In this document: positions 1-5,556 of the stretch, piece by piece
Layout: each line of letters opens with the position of its first letter
Numbering within the stretch: position 1 is the first letter of the stretch
Assembly (NCBI GenBank): GCA_003235605.1
Contig: QJVU01000309.1
Coordinates: 1-5,556, forward strand
Direction: 5' to 3'
DNA from: Planctomycetota bacterium
GTDB lineage: Bacteria > Planctomycetota > UBA1135 > UBA2386
Length of the DNA: 5,556 bases
The notes under the pieces: model-generated
Told to the model about the DNA's origin: nothing
What the model saw: the letters and a program-made list of their open reading frames with translations, nothing else
The model's database searches: none
Translations under genes and position numbers: made by a program

Positions 1-973
1 CCTCGCGAGGATCTCGTAGCACCGCCTCCAGCGGCGTCAGGTCGGGGTCCGTCTCGAGGCGGGTTTGTATCAGCGGATAGTCCCTGGCGCATTCCGCCCA
101 CACGCTCTCGGGCAACGGGCGGTAGCGCCAGAAGAAGTCGAGGTGCCACGGAAGAAACCGCATGGCACGTTCCCGGCCGATCGCGTCGTCCCGGAAATGC
201 TCCTTCATGTTCCGGACAAGGCACCGGTACACCGCGATCCGCTCCTTGGCCGTGGGCGTCCAGGTTGCCTGCTCCTGGAGCTCTCTGAAGATCCAGGGCT
301 TGATCAACGCTCCGCGGGCGATCATTACGGCGGCACATCCGGACTGCTCGCGGCGCATCTTTGCCTCGAACCAGGTCAGGATGTCGCCGTTGCCGATGAT
401 GGGGATCTTCCGTTCTGCGGCAAGACGGGCGATCAGGTCCCAGTCCGCCTGCTTCGAGTAGCGTTGCTCACGCGTCCGCGCGTGCAGTGTGAGGGCCGCG
501 GCGCCGGCCTCCTCGCACAGGCGGGCCACCTCGGGCGCGTTCACCTCGCCGTCCCTCCAGCCGCTGCGGATCTTCACGGTGACCGGTACCGGCAGCTCCC
601 GGGCCAGCGCTTCCACCACCCGCGCAAGCGCCTGGGGACGGCGGAGCAGGGTCGCTCCCATTCCTCGCCGCACCACATCGTGGATCGGACAACCGCAGTT
701 CAGATCCACGAAGACCGCGCCGCGGTCGACGGCGATGCGGCCGGCCGCGACCGCATCCCGGGGATTGGCCGCGGCCAGCTGCACACCGAAGCAGGACTCG
801 GTTTCGTGCTTGCGCAGCAGCGCCAGCTCGGACCGGCTGCCCCGAACGATCTGCCGTGCATAGGCCATCTCGGAGACCGTGACCTTGGCGCCAAAGTCCA
901 CACAGAGCCTGCGAAACGGCAGGTTGCCCCCCTTGGTCAGGGGAGACAGGATCGTCTGGTCGTGCCACTCCAT
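1..973 (-). CDS. dus: tRNA-dihydrouridine synthase, Dus3-like (3' end cut by window edge)
   Basis: This FMN-dependent flavoenzyme uses NAD(P)H to reduce uridine to dihydrouridine in tRNA, in the cytoplasm. The visible 324 residues form the usual TIM-barrel Dus domain plus most of the helical C-terminal domain. Residues 8-22 (ILSPLTKGGNLPFRR) give the first strand and FMN loop. Residues 91-96 (LNCGCP) hold the catalytic cysteine, Cys95. VKIRSGW (133-139) provides the FMN-contacting Lys134, LTLHARTREQRY (161-172) provides His164, and NGDI (195-198) and IARGAL (218-223) form the phosphate-binding end. The run LHARTREQRYSKQADW and the following MIARGALIKPW resemble eukaryotic Dus3 more than E. 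coli DusA/B/C, from memory. ATG at 973 is the only sensible start because no in-frame start lies just upstream, and there is no good Shine-Dalgarno. It is divergent from the plus-strand operon across 76 bp. No stop is reached by base 1. The enzyme family is certain; the Dus3 subtype is an inference. Confidence 0.95.
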   Translation of the reverse strand, partial: MEWHDQTILSPLTKGGNLPFRRLCVDFGAKVTVSEMAYARQIVRGSRSELALLRKHETESCFGVQLAAANPRDAVAAGRIAVDRGAVFVDLNCGCPIHDVVRRGMGATLLRRPQALARVVEALARELPVPVTVKIRSGWRDGEVNAPEVARLCEEAGAAALTLHARTREQRYSKQADWDLIARLAAERKIPIIGNGDILTWFEAKMRREQSGCAAVMIARGALIKPWIFRELQEQATWTPTAKERIAVYRCLVRNMKEHFRDDAIGRERAMRFLPWHLDFFWRYRPLPESVWAECARDYPLIQTRLETDPDLTPLEAVLRDPRE

Positions 974-999
974 TCTGCCCGGCGATTCTTGCGCTTCCC

Positions 1000-1008
1000 T
1001 GCTATGAT
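1000..1008 (+). promoter_or_regulatory. Possible extended -10 promoter for the peptidase operon
   Basis: In the 76-bp gap between the divergent starts, TGCTATGAT fits the extended -10 pattern TGnTATnnT. It lies about 42 bases ahead of the ATG at 1050 and would place a transcription start near 1015. No convincing -35 hexamer sits 17 bases upstream (that stretch reads CGGCGA), which is tolerable for an extended -10 site. The gap is otherwise GC-rich, so the motif stands out, but the call rests on one short match. Confidence 0.35.
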
Positions 1009-1049
1009 GGCCCGAGCCCGTCCCGGTTTTTGTTGGAACTCGTCGTCCC

Positions 1050-1574
1050 ATGCAGCAACACCTCGCGATCGGCGCCCTGGGTGTGGCGGCTGTCCTCGGC
1101 ACGCTCGCCCTGTTTGCAGCCTCCGGAGACCCTTCGGGCCCGGTGGACCGGACCGACCCCGCGGACCCCGCGAACCCGTTGGCTCCCAGGGGCCACCTGA
1201 TCCTGTTGATCGAGGGGGATGCCCGCGGACTCCGGGTCACCCACGTCACCGCCAAGAAGGACCCCTACAACCCGGTCGACGGCAAGGCATCTCATGAGAT
1301 CGTGATCTACGACACCACTGCCCGGGTGCTGGGCCGCTATCCCCTCGATCTCTCGAAGTTCGATCTCGACCCTGCCCATGTCGGCAAGCCACTGCGGGTC
1401 GAGGGCTGCGAGGTCATCGACACCAAGGTGGTGATGCTTGCCAGCATCCCGTGGCTGCCAAACGCAGCCGCGCTGGAGATCGAGAAGGGGGCCGTCCCCG
1501 TGGGAGGCGCGGTGTCAGCCGACTACGCGCGGCTGGTCGCAGCGGCCGAGCGGACGCTGGAGGGCCAGCGATGA
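1050..1574 (+). CDS. Small exported or membrane-anchored protein, partner of the M64 peptidase
   Basis: This 174-residue protein belongs to no family I can name with confidence. Residues 5-24 are a hydrophobic stretch (LAIGALGVAAVLGTLALFAA) that would act as a signal sequence or single membrane anchor. Residues 26-46 are an Asp/Pro-rich linker. The remainder (about 48-160) looks like a compact beta-rich domain exposed outside the membrane: strands around HLILLIEG, LRVTHVTA, HEIVIYD, then VVMLASIPWLPNAAALEIEKG. The C-terminus (157-174) is probably helical. The 'HEIVIYDTTARVLGRYPL' and 'IPWLPNAAALEI' stretches recall the N-terminal beta domain often fused to M64 peptidases, but that is weak pattern matching. 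Its stop overlaps the peptidase ATG by 4 bases, so the two are probably translated together. The start has only a weak GGA about 12 bases upstream. As a real gene it is well supported; its function is not. Confidence 0.85.
   Translation: MQQHLAIGALGVAAVLGTLALFAASGDPSGPVDRTDPADPANPLAPRGHLILLIEGDARGLRVTHVTAKKDPYNPVDGKASHEIVIYDTTARVLGRYPLDLSKFDLDPAHVGKPLRVEGCEVIDTKVVMLASIPWLPNAAALEIEKGAVPVGGAVSADYARLVAAAERTLEGQR
1559..1564 (+). promoter_or_regulatory. Strong Shine-Dalgarno fixing the peptidase start
   Basis: GGAGGG lies inside the last codons of the upstream gene and ends 6 bases before the ATG at 1571. It is the only clear Shine-Dalgarno at any start in the window. It selects 1571 over the in-frame ATG at 1451, which would delete the obvious signal peptide from the N-terminus and overlap the upstream gene by 124 bases. 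Together with the ATGA overlap it points to translational coupling. Confidence 0.75.
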
Positions 1575-3445
1575 GGTTCTTTGCTGCAGCCTTGCTGTCC
1601 GTCGGCGTGAGCACGGCCGTGCCGGCACAGACCGTCAAGACCATCCTCAAGAGCGGTCCTACCCAGAACCGCTACGACATGGTGATTCTCGGGGATGGCT
1701 ACACGGCCCAAGAGCAGTCCAGGTTCGACTCAGACTGCGCGAAGTTCGTCACAGGGCTCTTCGCCAAGGAGCCGTACAAGAGTTTCAAGAACTTCTTCAA
1801 CGTGCACACGGTCTACCGGGCCAGCAAGGAATCCGGAGCTGACCAACCGGACGCGAGCCCACCGATTGTCAGGGACACCGTCTACGACGCCTCCTACGCC
1901 ACGGGCGGCACCGCGCGTTGTCTCTACATCAAGAACACGACACAGGCCGCCAAGGACGCGGCCCTGGCCCCCGCCAACGAGGGTCGGATCCTGGTGCTCG
2001 TCAACGACAGCCGCTATGGCGGCTGCGCGGGCACCTACGCGGTTTCCTACAACGGCGGCTCGATGGTGGAGGTGCAGACCCACGAGTTCGGCCACTCGTT
2101 CGCGGGCGTCGCGGACGAGTACGACTACCCCTACGACACCTACACTGGCGGCGAGCCCAGCCAGAAGAACGTGACCATCGACCCCACCGGCAAGAAGAAA
2201 TGGCCGGCGTGGATCGGCATCCAGGGCATCAGCGCTTTCGGAGGGGCTCGATACTACAAGAAAGGCATCTACCGGCCGGCGGCCAACTGCCTGATGCGGT
2301 CCCTCGGCCAACCGCTCTGCGCCGTTTGCAAGGAACAGGTCGTGCTCAACAGCTATCGGACGGTCTCCTCGATCGACAACCCACAGCCACCGGAGCTCAC
2401 TTTGGAGCTTCAGAAGGAGGAGAAGAAGACCTTCTCGTTCACCGACATTGCCGCGAGCGCCAAGATCACCTGGCGGATCAACGGGGTGGCGCAGTCGGCC
2501 ACGAGCACATCCCTGGTTGTCGATGCCACGACTCTGAAGCCGTCGGGCAACAACACCGTGGAGGTCGAGGTCTCGGACCAGAGCGCTTTCGTGAAGCAGG
2601 ATCCGACGAACCTGCTCACGAAGAAACGTGTCTGGACGGTGACCGTCGCCGGGCCGCCGCTTCCGGACCTGAAGGTCTCGACATGGATCAGTCTGGCGAA
2701 CTCGGTGCAGGCTGGCCAGGACCTGGAGACGATCGGCGTCGCCGTCAACGACGGCAACGTGGACGCCACGGGTATCTCGGTGGACTGCTTCCTCTCCACG
2801 GACAAGGAGATCACCGCCACCGACACCTTCCTGGGCAGCTACACCATCTCGCTCCTGGAGAAGAAGGGAGGGTACCACGTCAAGAACCCGTACCGGGCGG
2901 AGATCCCCCCCCACATCTTGCCGGGCACCTACTACGTCGGCGCAGTGATCGACCGCGAGGACAAGATCAAAGAGCTGGACGAGAACAACAACATCACCTC
3001 GTACCAGGTGACGGTCACGAAGCCTTCCTGTGTGGCACGGCTCGCCTATGACGATCCGCTCGTCTACCCCACCAACAAGGCGACCACCACCGGGGGCGGC
3101 ACGCTGCACCCGACTGTCACCGCTGCGTGCAACGCCGGCGATGGCTACCTGATCCTGGTGGGCTGCACGGGGACCAGCCCTGGCACCAACATCGGCTTCA
3201 ACCTCACCCTGCCCCTCAACCTGGACGCCTGTTCCTCACTGGCCTATGGCGTGGTCAACTCGACCTTCCTCCAGGCCTTCCAGGGCACCCTGGACAACAA
3301 CGGTCATGGCCGCGCCACGCTCAGGATCCCCCAGAAAGGGATCAGGGGCACACCCGGAGCCCACATGGCGGCCCTGGTTTTCGACCGCAGTTCCGGCCGG
3401 TTCCTGGCCGTCACCAACCCGGTCCAGCTGAGCATCGTCAAGTAG
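1571..3445 (+). CDS. Secreted M64-family zinc metallopeptidase with Ig-like, CARDB and C-terminal planctomycete-type domains
   Basis: This 624-residue exported protease probably cuts proteins outside the cytoplasm. Residues 1-19 are a signal peptide with a likely cut after VPA (19/20). The M64 catalytic domain spans about 30-268. It opens with NRYDMVILGDGYTAQEQ (33-49), followed by FFNVHTVYRASKESGAD (75-91), DTVYDASY (102-109) and ILVLVNDSRYGG (140-151). The zinc site is HEFGHSFAGVADEY (171-184): ligands His171, His175 and probably Asp182, with Glu172 as catalytic base. Met242 in NCLMRSLGQPLCAVC (239-253) is the likely Met-turn. An Ig-like domain (about 272-360), a CARDB domain (about 364-483, ending VGAVIDREDKIKELDENNN) and a module at 487-624 follow. 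M64 was founded on an IgA protease of Clostridium ramosum, but nothing here indicates IgA as substrate. The N-terminal beta domain found in many M64 proteins is absent. The gene is second in the operon and translationally coupled to the first. Eleven cysteines suggest disulfides. Confidence 0.95.
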   Translation: MRFFAAALLSVGVSTAVPAQTVKTILKSGPTQNRYDMVILGDGYTAQEQSRFDSDCAKFVTGLFAKEPYKSFKNFFNVHTVYRASKESGADQPDASPPIVRDTVYDASYATGGTARCLYIKNTTQAAKDAALAPANEGRILVLVNDSRYGGCAGTYAVSYNGGSMVEVQTHEFGHSFAGVADEYDYPYDTYTGGEPSQKNVTIDPTGKKKWPAWIGIQGISAFGGARYYKKGIYRPAANCLMRSLGQPLCAVCKEQVVLNSYRTVSSIDNPQPPELTLELQKEEKKTFSFTDIAASAKITWRINGVAQSATSTSLVVDATTLKPSGNNTVEVEVSDQSAFVKQDPTNLLTKKRVWTVTVAGPPLPDLKVSTWISLANSVQAGQDLETIGVAVNDGNVDATGISVDCFLSTDKEITATDTFLGSYTISLLEKKGGYHVKNPYRAEIPPHILPGTYYVGAVIDREDKIKELDENNNITSYQVTVTKPSCVARLAYDDPLVYPTNKATTTGGGTLHPTVTAACNAGDGYLILVGCTGTSPGTNIGFNLTLPLNLDACSSLAYGVVNSTFLQAFQGTLDNNGHGRATLRIPQKGIRGTPGAHMAALVFDRSSGRFLAVTNPVQLSIVK

Positions 3446-3461
3446 GGGCAGTAGAGGCGCG

Positions 3462-4175
3462 TCACCGCCCGACCCTCAAGAACCCGATCGGGTCTCCGAC
3501 CAGCGCCGTCTCGATGGTCTCGTCATCGGCCTCCACCCGCAGGTCCCTGGCCTCTGCTTCGTGCAGGAACCAGGGGACCTCCTCTCCGGTGGTGGTGACC
3601 AGAAACGGCACCTTCGCCGCATCGAACAGGGCAGCCACGAGCTCCCGCACCTTGTCGCGCTCCTGGCAGAACCCGCCCACGTCCAGGAGCACCGGTGGGA
3701 TGCGCCCGTAGGTAACTCCACTCACGAGAGGGTAGGTCTCCGGGTCGTCCAGGACGCTCACCACCGACAGGTGGTCGAACGGCCCCGGATCCTCGTCCAG
3801 GTGGCCCAACACCCCGCCAGGAGTGAACCGCACACGATCCCCCAGGCCCGCGGCGTCCAGGCTTCGGTTGAGGATCTCGCACTCGGCGGTCCGCAGGCTG
3901 GCAACGCGCAGGCCGCGGCGCAGGTCCAGGGCCTCCGTGACCAGCGCCGGCAGCTCGGCTACCCCCGCGCCCACGTAGAGGCTGCTCCCCCCGGGAGGGA
4001 TACGGGGTCCGAGGGCCGCGGCCCAGATCAGGCCGAGCTCCAGGGCCGGGGAGCGCCGGTCGTCCCAGAAGGCTGCCCCGCCTTCATCACAGTAGATGTC
4101 GCCAAGCGCCCCGTAGTCCAGGTGGGCGAACAGACTGGTGATCTTGTCCACGGTCGCCGGGGTGGGGATTGTCAT
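3462..4175 (-). CDS. Rossmann-fold protein resembling a degenerate class I SAM-dependent methyltransferase
   Basis: This is a 237-residue cytoplasmic protein with no signal or membrane segment. Residues 65-78 (SLYVGAGVAELPAL) look like motif I, the glycine loop that holds S-adenosylmethionine. RVASLRTAECEILNRSL (90-106) occupies the second strand and helix, but it lacks the acidic residue at the strand end that usually binds the ribose. GDRVRFTPG (112-120), PFDHLSVVSVLDDP (132-145), PPVLLDVGGF (160-169) and VPFLVTTTGEEVPWF (189-203) follow as later strands. Order and length fit a bare methyltransferase fold, but cofactor binding or activity is unproven and the substrate unknown. I chose ATG at 4175. 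In-frame ATGs at 4202 and 4265 would add 9 or 30 unconvincing residues encoded through an inverted repeat. None has a Shine-Dalgarno. Its stop is 16 bp from the convergent peptidase stop. Confidence 0.85.
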   Translation of the reverse strand: MTIPTPATVDKITSLFAHLDYGALGDIYCDEGGAAFWDDRRSPALELGLIWAAALGPRIPPGGSSLYVGAGVAELPALVTEALDLRRGLRVASLRTAECEILNRSLDAAGLGDRVRFTPGGVLGHLDEDPGPFDHLSVVSVLDDPETYPLVSGVTYGRIPPVLLDVGGFCQERDKVRELVAALFDAAKVPFLVTTTGEEVPWFLHEAEARDLRVEADDETIETALVGDPIGFLRVGR

Positions 4176-4200
4176 GGTGTTACGGGGTGCGCTGGCGAAC

Positions 4201-4244
4201 ATACGGACAATGTCCACACCCCCCGGGGGCTCGCATTGTCGTAT
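4201..4244. repeat. Imperfect inverted repeat in the divergent intergenic region
   Basis: The left arm ATACGGACAATG (4201-4212) is matched by CATTGTCGTAT (4234-4244), complementary except for one extra G. Between them lies the self-complementary block CCCCCGGGGG (4220-4229). The left arm also begins an 11-bp near-palindrome, GGACAATGTCC (4205-4215), with a single central base. A further ATTGTC occurs at 4168-4173 over the minus-strand start codon. The position between two divergent starts suits an operator or a structured leader for the minus-strand gene. There is no T tract, so it is not a standard terminator. Function is inferred from position only. Confidence 0.55.
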
Positions 4245-4265
4245 CCTAGACGACCCCCCACCCAC

Positions 4266-4298
4266 TACCTGCCTTTCACATTACCTGCCTTTTCACAT
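4266..4298 (+). repeat. Tandem direct repeat, 16 and 17 bp, just upstream of the secreted-protein gene
   Basis: TACCTGCCTTTCACAT (4266-4281) is followed immediately by TACCTGCCTTTTCACAT (4282-4298). The copies differ only by one T in a T run. The second copy ends 5 bases before the ATG at 4304, so the repeat fills the place where a ribosome-binding site would lie, and no Shine-Dalgarno is present. It may be a recent slippage duplication in the leader, or a paired protein-binding site. Confidence 0.7.
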
Positions 4299-4303
4299 CA
4301 GAC

Positions 4304-5556
4304 ATGGCACCCCTCAAGAACTTCTCGCGGCTCCTATTGCTTCTCAGTGTGGCCGTCGCCTCCGGCATCTCCACGACCACCGTCACCGCCCAGAACGCTC
4401 CGGATACCCTGGTGGGCATCACCAACGCGCCCCTGCTGCCATCCTCCTCCTCGGTGGACACCCAGGTGCCCTCCTTCTCGAACTGCTCCGCTGCCACTCA
4501 GGTGGGGTTCCCGCTGCTCAACAACAGCAACGGCATGGCCGGGGGCGCCGCCTATGATCCCCGGCACAACGCGGTGTGGGTGACAGACAGCAGGAACATC
4601 ATCCTCTACCGTCTCAGCGACCAGAAGACGCTGTGCTCGTTCACGCCGACCCTGCAACTCGTGACCACCACCACACCGAGCGTCGTCAGCGGTCTGGCCT
4701 TCTCGCCCAGCCGGCGCGAGCTCTACCAGGTCGAGACCGTTCCCAACCAGATGGCGGTGACGAGCTACAACGTCGCCAACATCACCAACTGCAAGCCCTT
4801 GGTGAAGTCCCTCGGCGCCGTAAAGCTGGGCATAACCGGGGAGCAGTGCGGCGGCCTCGCTTTTGACGAGGCCAGGAGCCTGTTCTACTACGTGACCACC
4901 TGGGCTGGCTTCGCCGGCCCCGGCAATACCATCTACGCGGCCCCCTATGCCAGCCCCACCAAGCTGGTGAGCAACTCCGTGTCGCCCTGCACGTCGAGCA
5001 CGATGACCGGGGCGGCCTACTCCAGCTGCACCAAGTTCCTCTACCTGGCAACGGCCACCGAGGTGAACGTCATCCGCATGGACGACCCCCTCAACGGCAA
5101 GACCACCAACATGAACCAGCTGCTCAACGCCAAGTGCTGCACGAAGCAGAAGGGCGGCGGCTGGGGCGGCATCGGCCTCATTCCGAGCTGGAACAAGACG
5201 CTGGTGGGAAGCAGCTGCCTGGCCGACTCATGTGGTGGCTGCAACAGCATGAAGCTGGACCTGGCGGGCGGCGACGCCGTGCTGGGTAACCCGGATCTGG
5301 CCATCACCATCAGCGGTGCGCCCACGAACAGCACCGGGGCCTTCTACATTTCCCTCGGCTCCTGCACCTCGGGCACGGGCATCGCTGGCCTTTGCGGCAG
5401 CGTCTATCCTTCCCTCCAGGCGCCGTTCCCGATACTCCTGGGCATCTTCAACCTGGGTGGCACCGGCACCTGTGGCGGCTCCCTCAATTTGCCCCTGGGC
5501 GGCGTCCCGACGAATGCGAGCCTGTGTGGAGTCAAGACCTGCACCCAGTTCCTGAT
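4304..5556 (+). CDS. Secreted cysteine-rich beta-propeller-like protein (3' end cut by window edge)
   Basis: The frame is open for 417 codons from ATG 4304 to the right edge. The N-terminus is a clear signal peptide: charged MAPLKNFSR, a leucine/valine core, and a likely cut after VTA (29/30). Residues about 79-320 contain five loosely repeated units of the type (G/S)G-(L/A/I)(A/G)(F/Y/L)-(D/S)-x5-L/V-Y/W. They start near 80 (GGAAYDPRHNAVWV), 129 (SGLAFSPSRRELYQ), 183 (GGLAFDEARSLFYY), 235 (TGAAYSSCTKFLYL) and 288 (GGIGLIPSWNKTLV), typical of beta-propeller blades. From about 328 on (GNPDLAITISGAP, then FYISLG) comes a C-terminal module that I associate with planctomycete extracellular proteins; it is incomplete here. 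There are 16 cysteines, including Cys278-Cys279 and CGGC (310-313). Secretion is well supported and the propeller fairly so. Ligand or activity is unknown, and no catalytic motif is visible. No Shine-Dalgarno precedes the start. Confidence 0.88.
   Translation, partial: MAPLKNFSRLLLLLSVAVASGISTTTVTAQNAPDTLVGITNAPLLPSSSSVDTQVPSFSNCSAATQVGFPLLNNSNGMAGGAAYDPRHNAVWVTDSRNIILYRLSDQKTLCSFTPTLQLVTTTTPSVVSGLAFSPSRRELYQVETVPNQMAVTSYNVANITNCKPLVKSLGAVKLGITGEQCGGLAFDEARSLFYYVTTWAGFAGPGNTIYAAPYASPTKLVSNSVSPCTSSTMTGAAYSSCTKFLYLATATEVNVIRMDDPLNGKTTNMNQLLNAKCCTKQKGGGWGGIGLIPSWNKTLVGSSCLADSCGGCNSMKLDLAGGDAVLGNPDLAITISGAPTNSTGAFYISLGSCTSGTGIAGLCGSVYPSLQAPFPILLGIFNLGGTGTCGGSLNLPLGGVPTNASLCGVKTCTQFL

Noticed and set aside
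65..1297. Long plus-strand open frame (410 codons) opposite the dihydrouridine synthase
   Set aside because: It is antisense to a clearly recognisable Dus protein and runs into the start of the 174-residue gene. Its translation is rich in Arg/Pro/Gly with no known motif, as expected for a shadow frame in GC-rich DNA.
1918..3051. Second plus-strand frame of 377 codons inside the M64 gene
   Set aside because: It is an out-of-frame shadow with Arg/Gln/Gly-rich composition and no start signal.
1730..3109. Minus-strand open frame of 459 codons opposite the M64 gene
   Set aside because: The plus frame carries the M64 zinc motif, CARDB ending and signal peptide. The minus frame has low-complexity Val/Arg/Gly-rich sequence and no domain.
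3394..3410. CGGCC/GGCCG stem near the end of the peptidase gene as a terminator
   Set aside because: The stem is only 5 bp, lies within coding sequence 35 bases before the stop and has no following T run.
1571..3445. Naming the peptidase an IgA protease
   Set aside because: Only the family's founding member has that activity. Nothing in this environmental-type protein shows the substrate.
4237..4247. TTGTCG / TATCCT as a plus-strand promoter for the secreted-protein gene
   Set aside because: The two hexamers overlap at one base and cannot act as a -35/-10 pair, and the bases at the correct distance do not match either consensus.
3561..4583. Plus-strand frame of 340 codons covering the methyltransferase-like gene and the start of the secreted-protein gene
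   Set aside because: It crosses both the intergenic repeats and the start of a gene with a clear signal peptide in another frame. The translation shows no domain.

Overview
The window is a GC-rich bacterial chromosomal segment with five genes and no RNA gene, CRISPR array or transposase that I can see. The best guess for the source is a planctomycete (Planctomycetota). The secreted proteins carry C-terminal modules (wording like 'AGDGYLILVG..GTSPGTN', 'LTLPLNLD', 'GTLDNNG.GRATL.IP', and 'LAITISGAP....FYISLG') that I associate from memory with extracellular proteins of deep-branching planctomycetes. Most starts also lack a Shine-Dalgarno sequence. This placement is an inference, not a database result.

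Layout. (1) Positions 1-973, minus strand: a nearly complete FMN-dependent tRNA-dihydrouridine synthase, running off the left edge, whose wording is closest to the eukaryotic Dus3 type. (2) A 76-bp divergent gap with one plausible extended -10 promoter facing right. (3) Positions 1050-3445, plus strand: a two-gene operon joined by a 4-bp ATGA overlap. It encodes a 174-residue exported or membrane-anchored protein, then a 624-residue secreted M64-family zinc metallopeptidase (signal peptide, catalytic domain with HEFGHSFAGVADEY, Ig-like domain, CARDB domain, planctomycete-type C-terminal module). (4) Positions 3462-4175, minus strand: a 237-residue protein with a degenerate class I SAM-methyltransferase/Rossmann fold, converging on the peptidase gene with only 16 bp between the stop codons. 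(5) A 128-bp divergent gap with an imperfect inverted repeat and a tandem 16/17-bp repeat. (6) Positions 4304-5556, plus strand: a secreted, cysteine-rich, beta-propeller-like protein with another planctomycete-type C-terminal module, cut by the right edge.

Functionally, the operon makes an exported peptidase and a probable partner that may hold it at the membrane or supply a missing N-terminal beta domain. The right-edge protein is a separate extracellular protein of unknown role. The tRNA-modification gene and the methyltransferase-like gene are cytoplasmic and have no obvious link to the peptidase. I see no clearly new multi-gene system. The best candidate for something undescribed is the overlapping anchor/peptidase pair.
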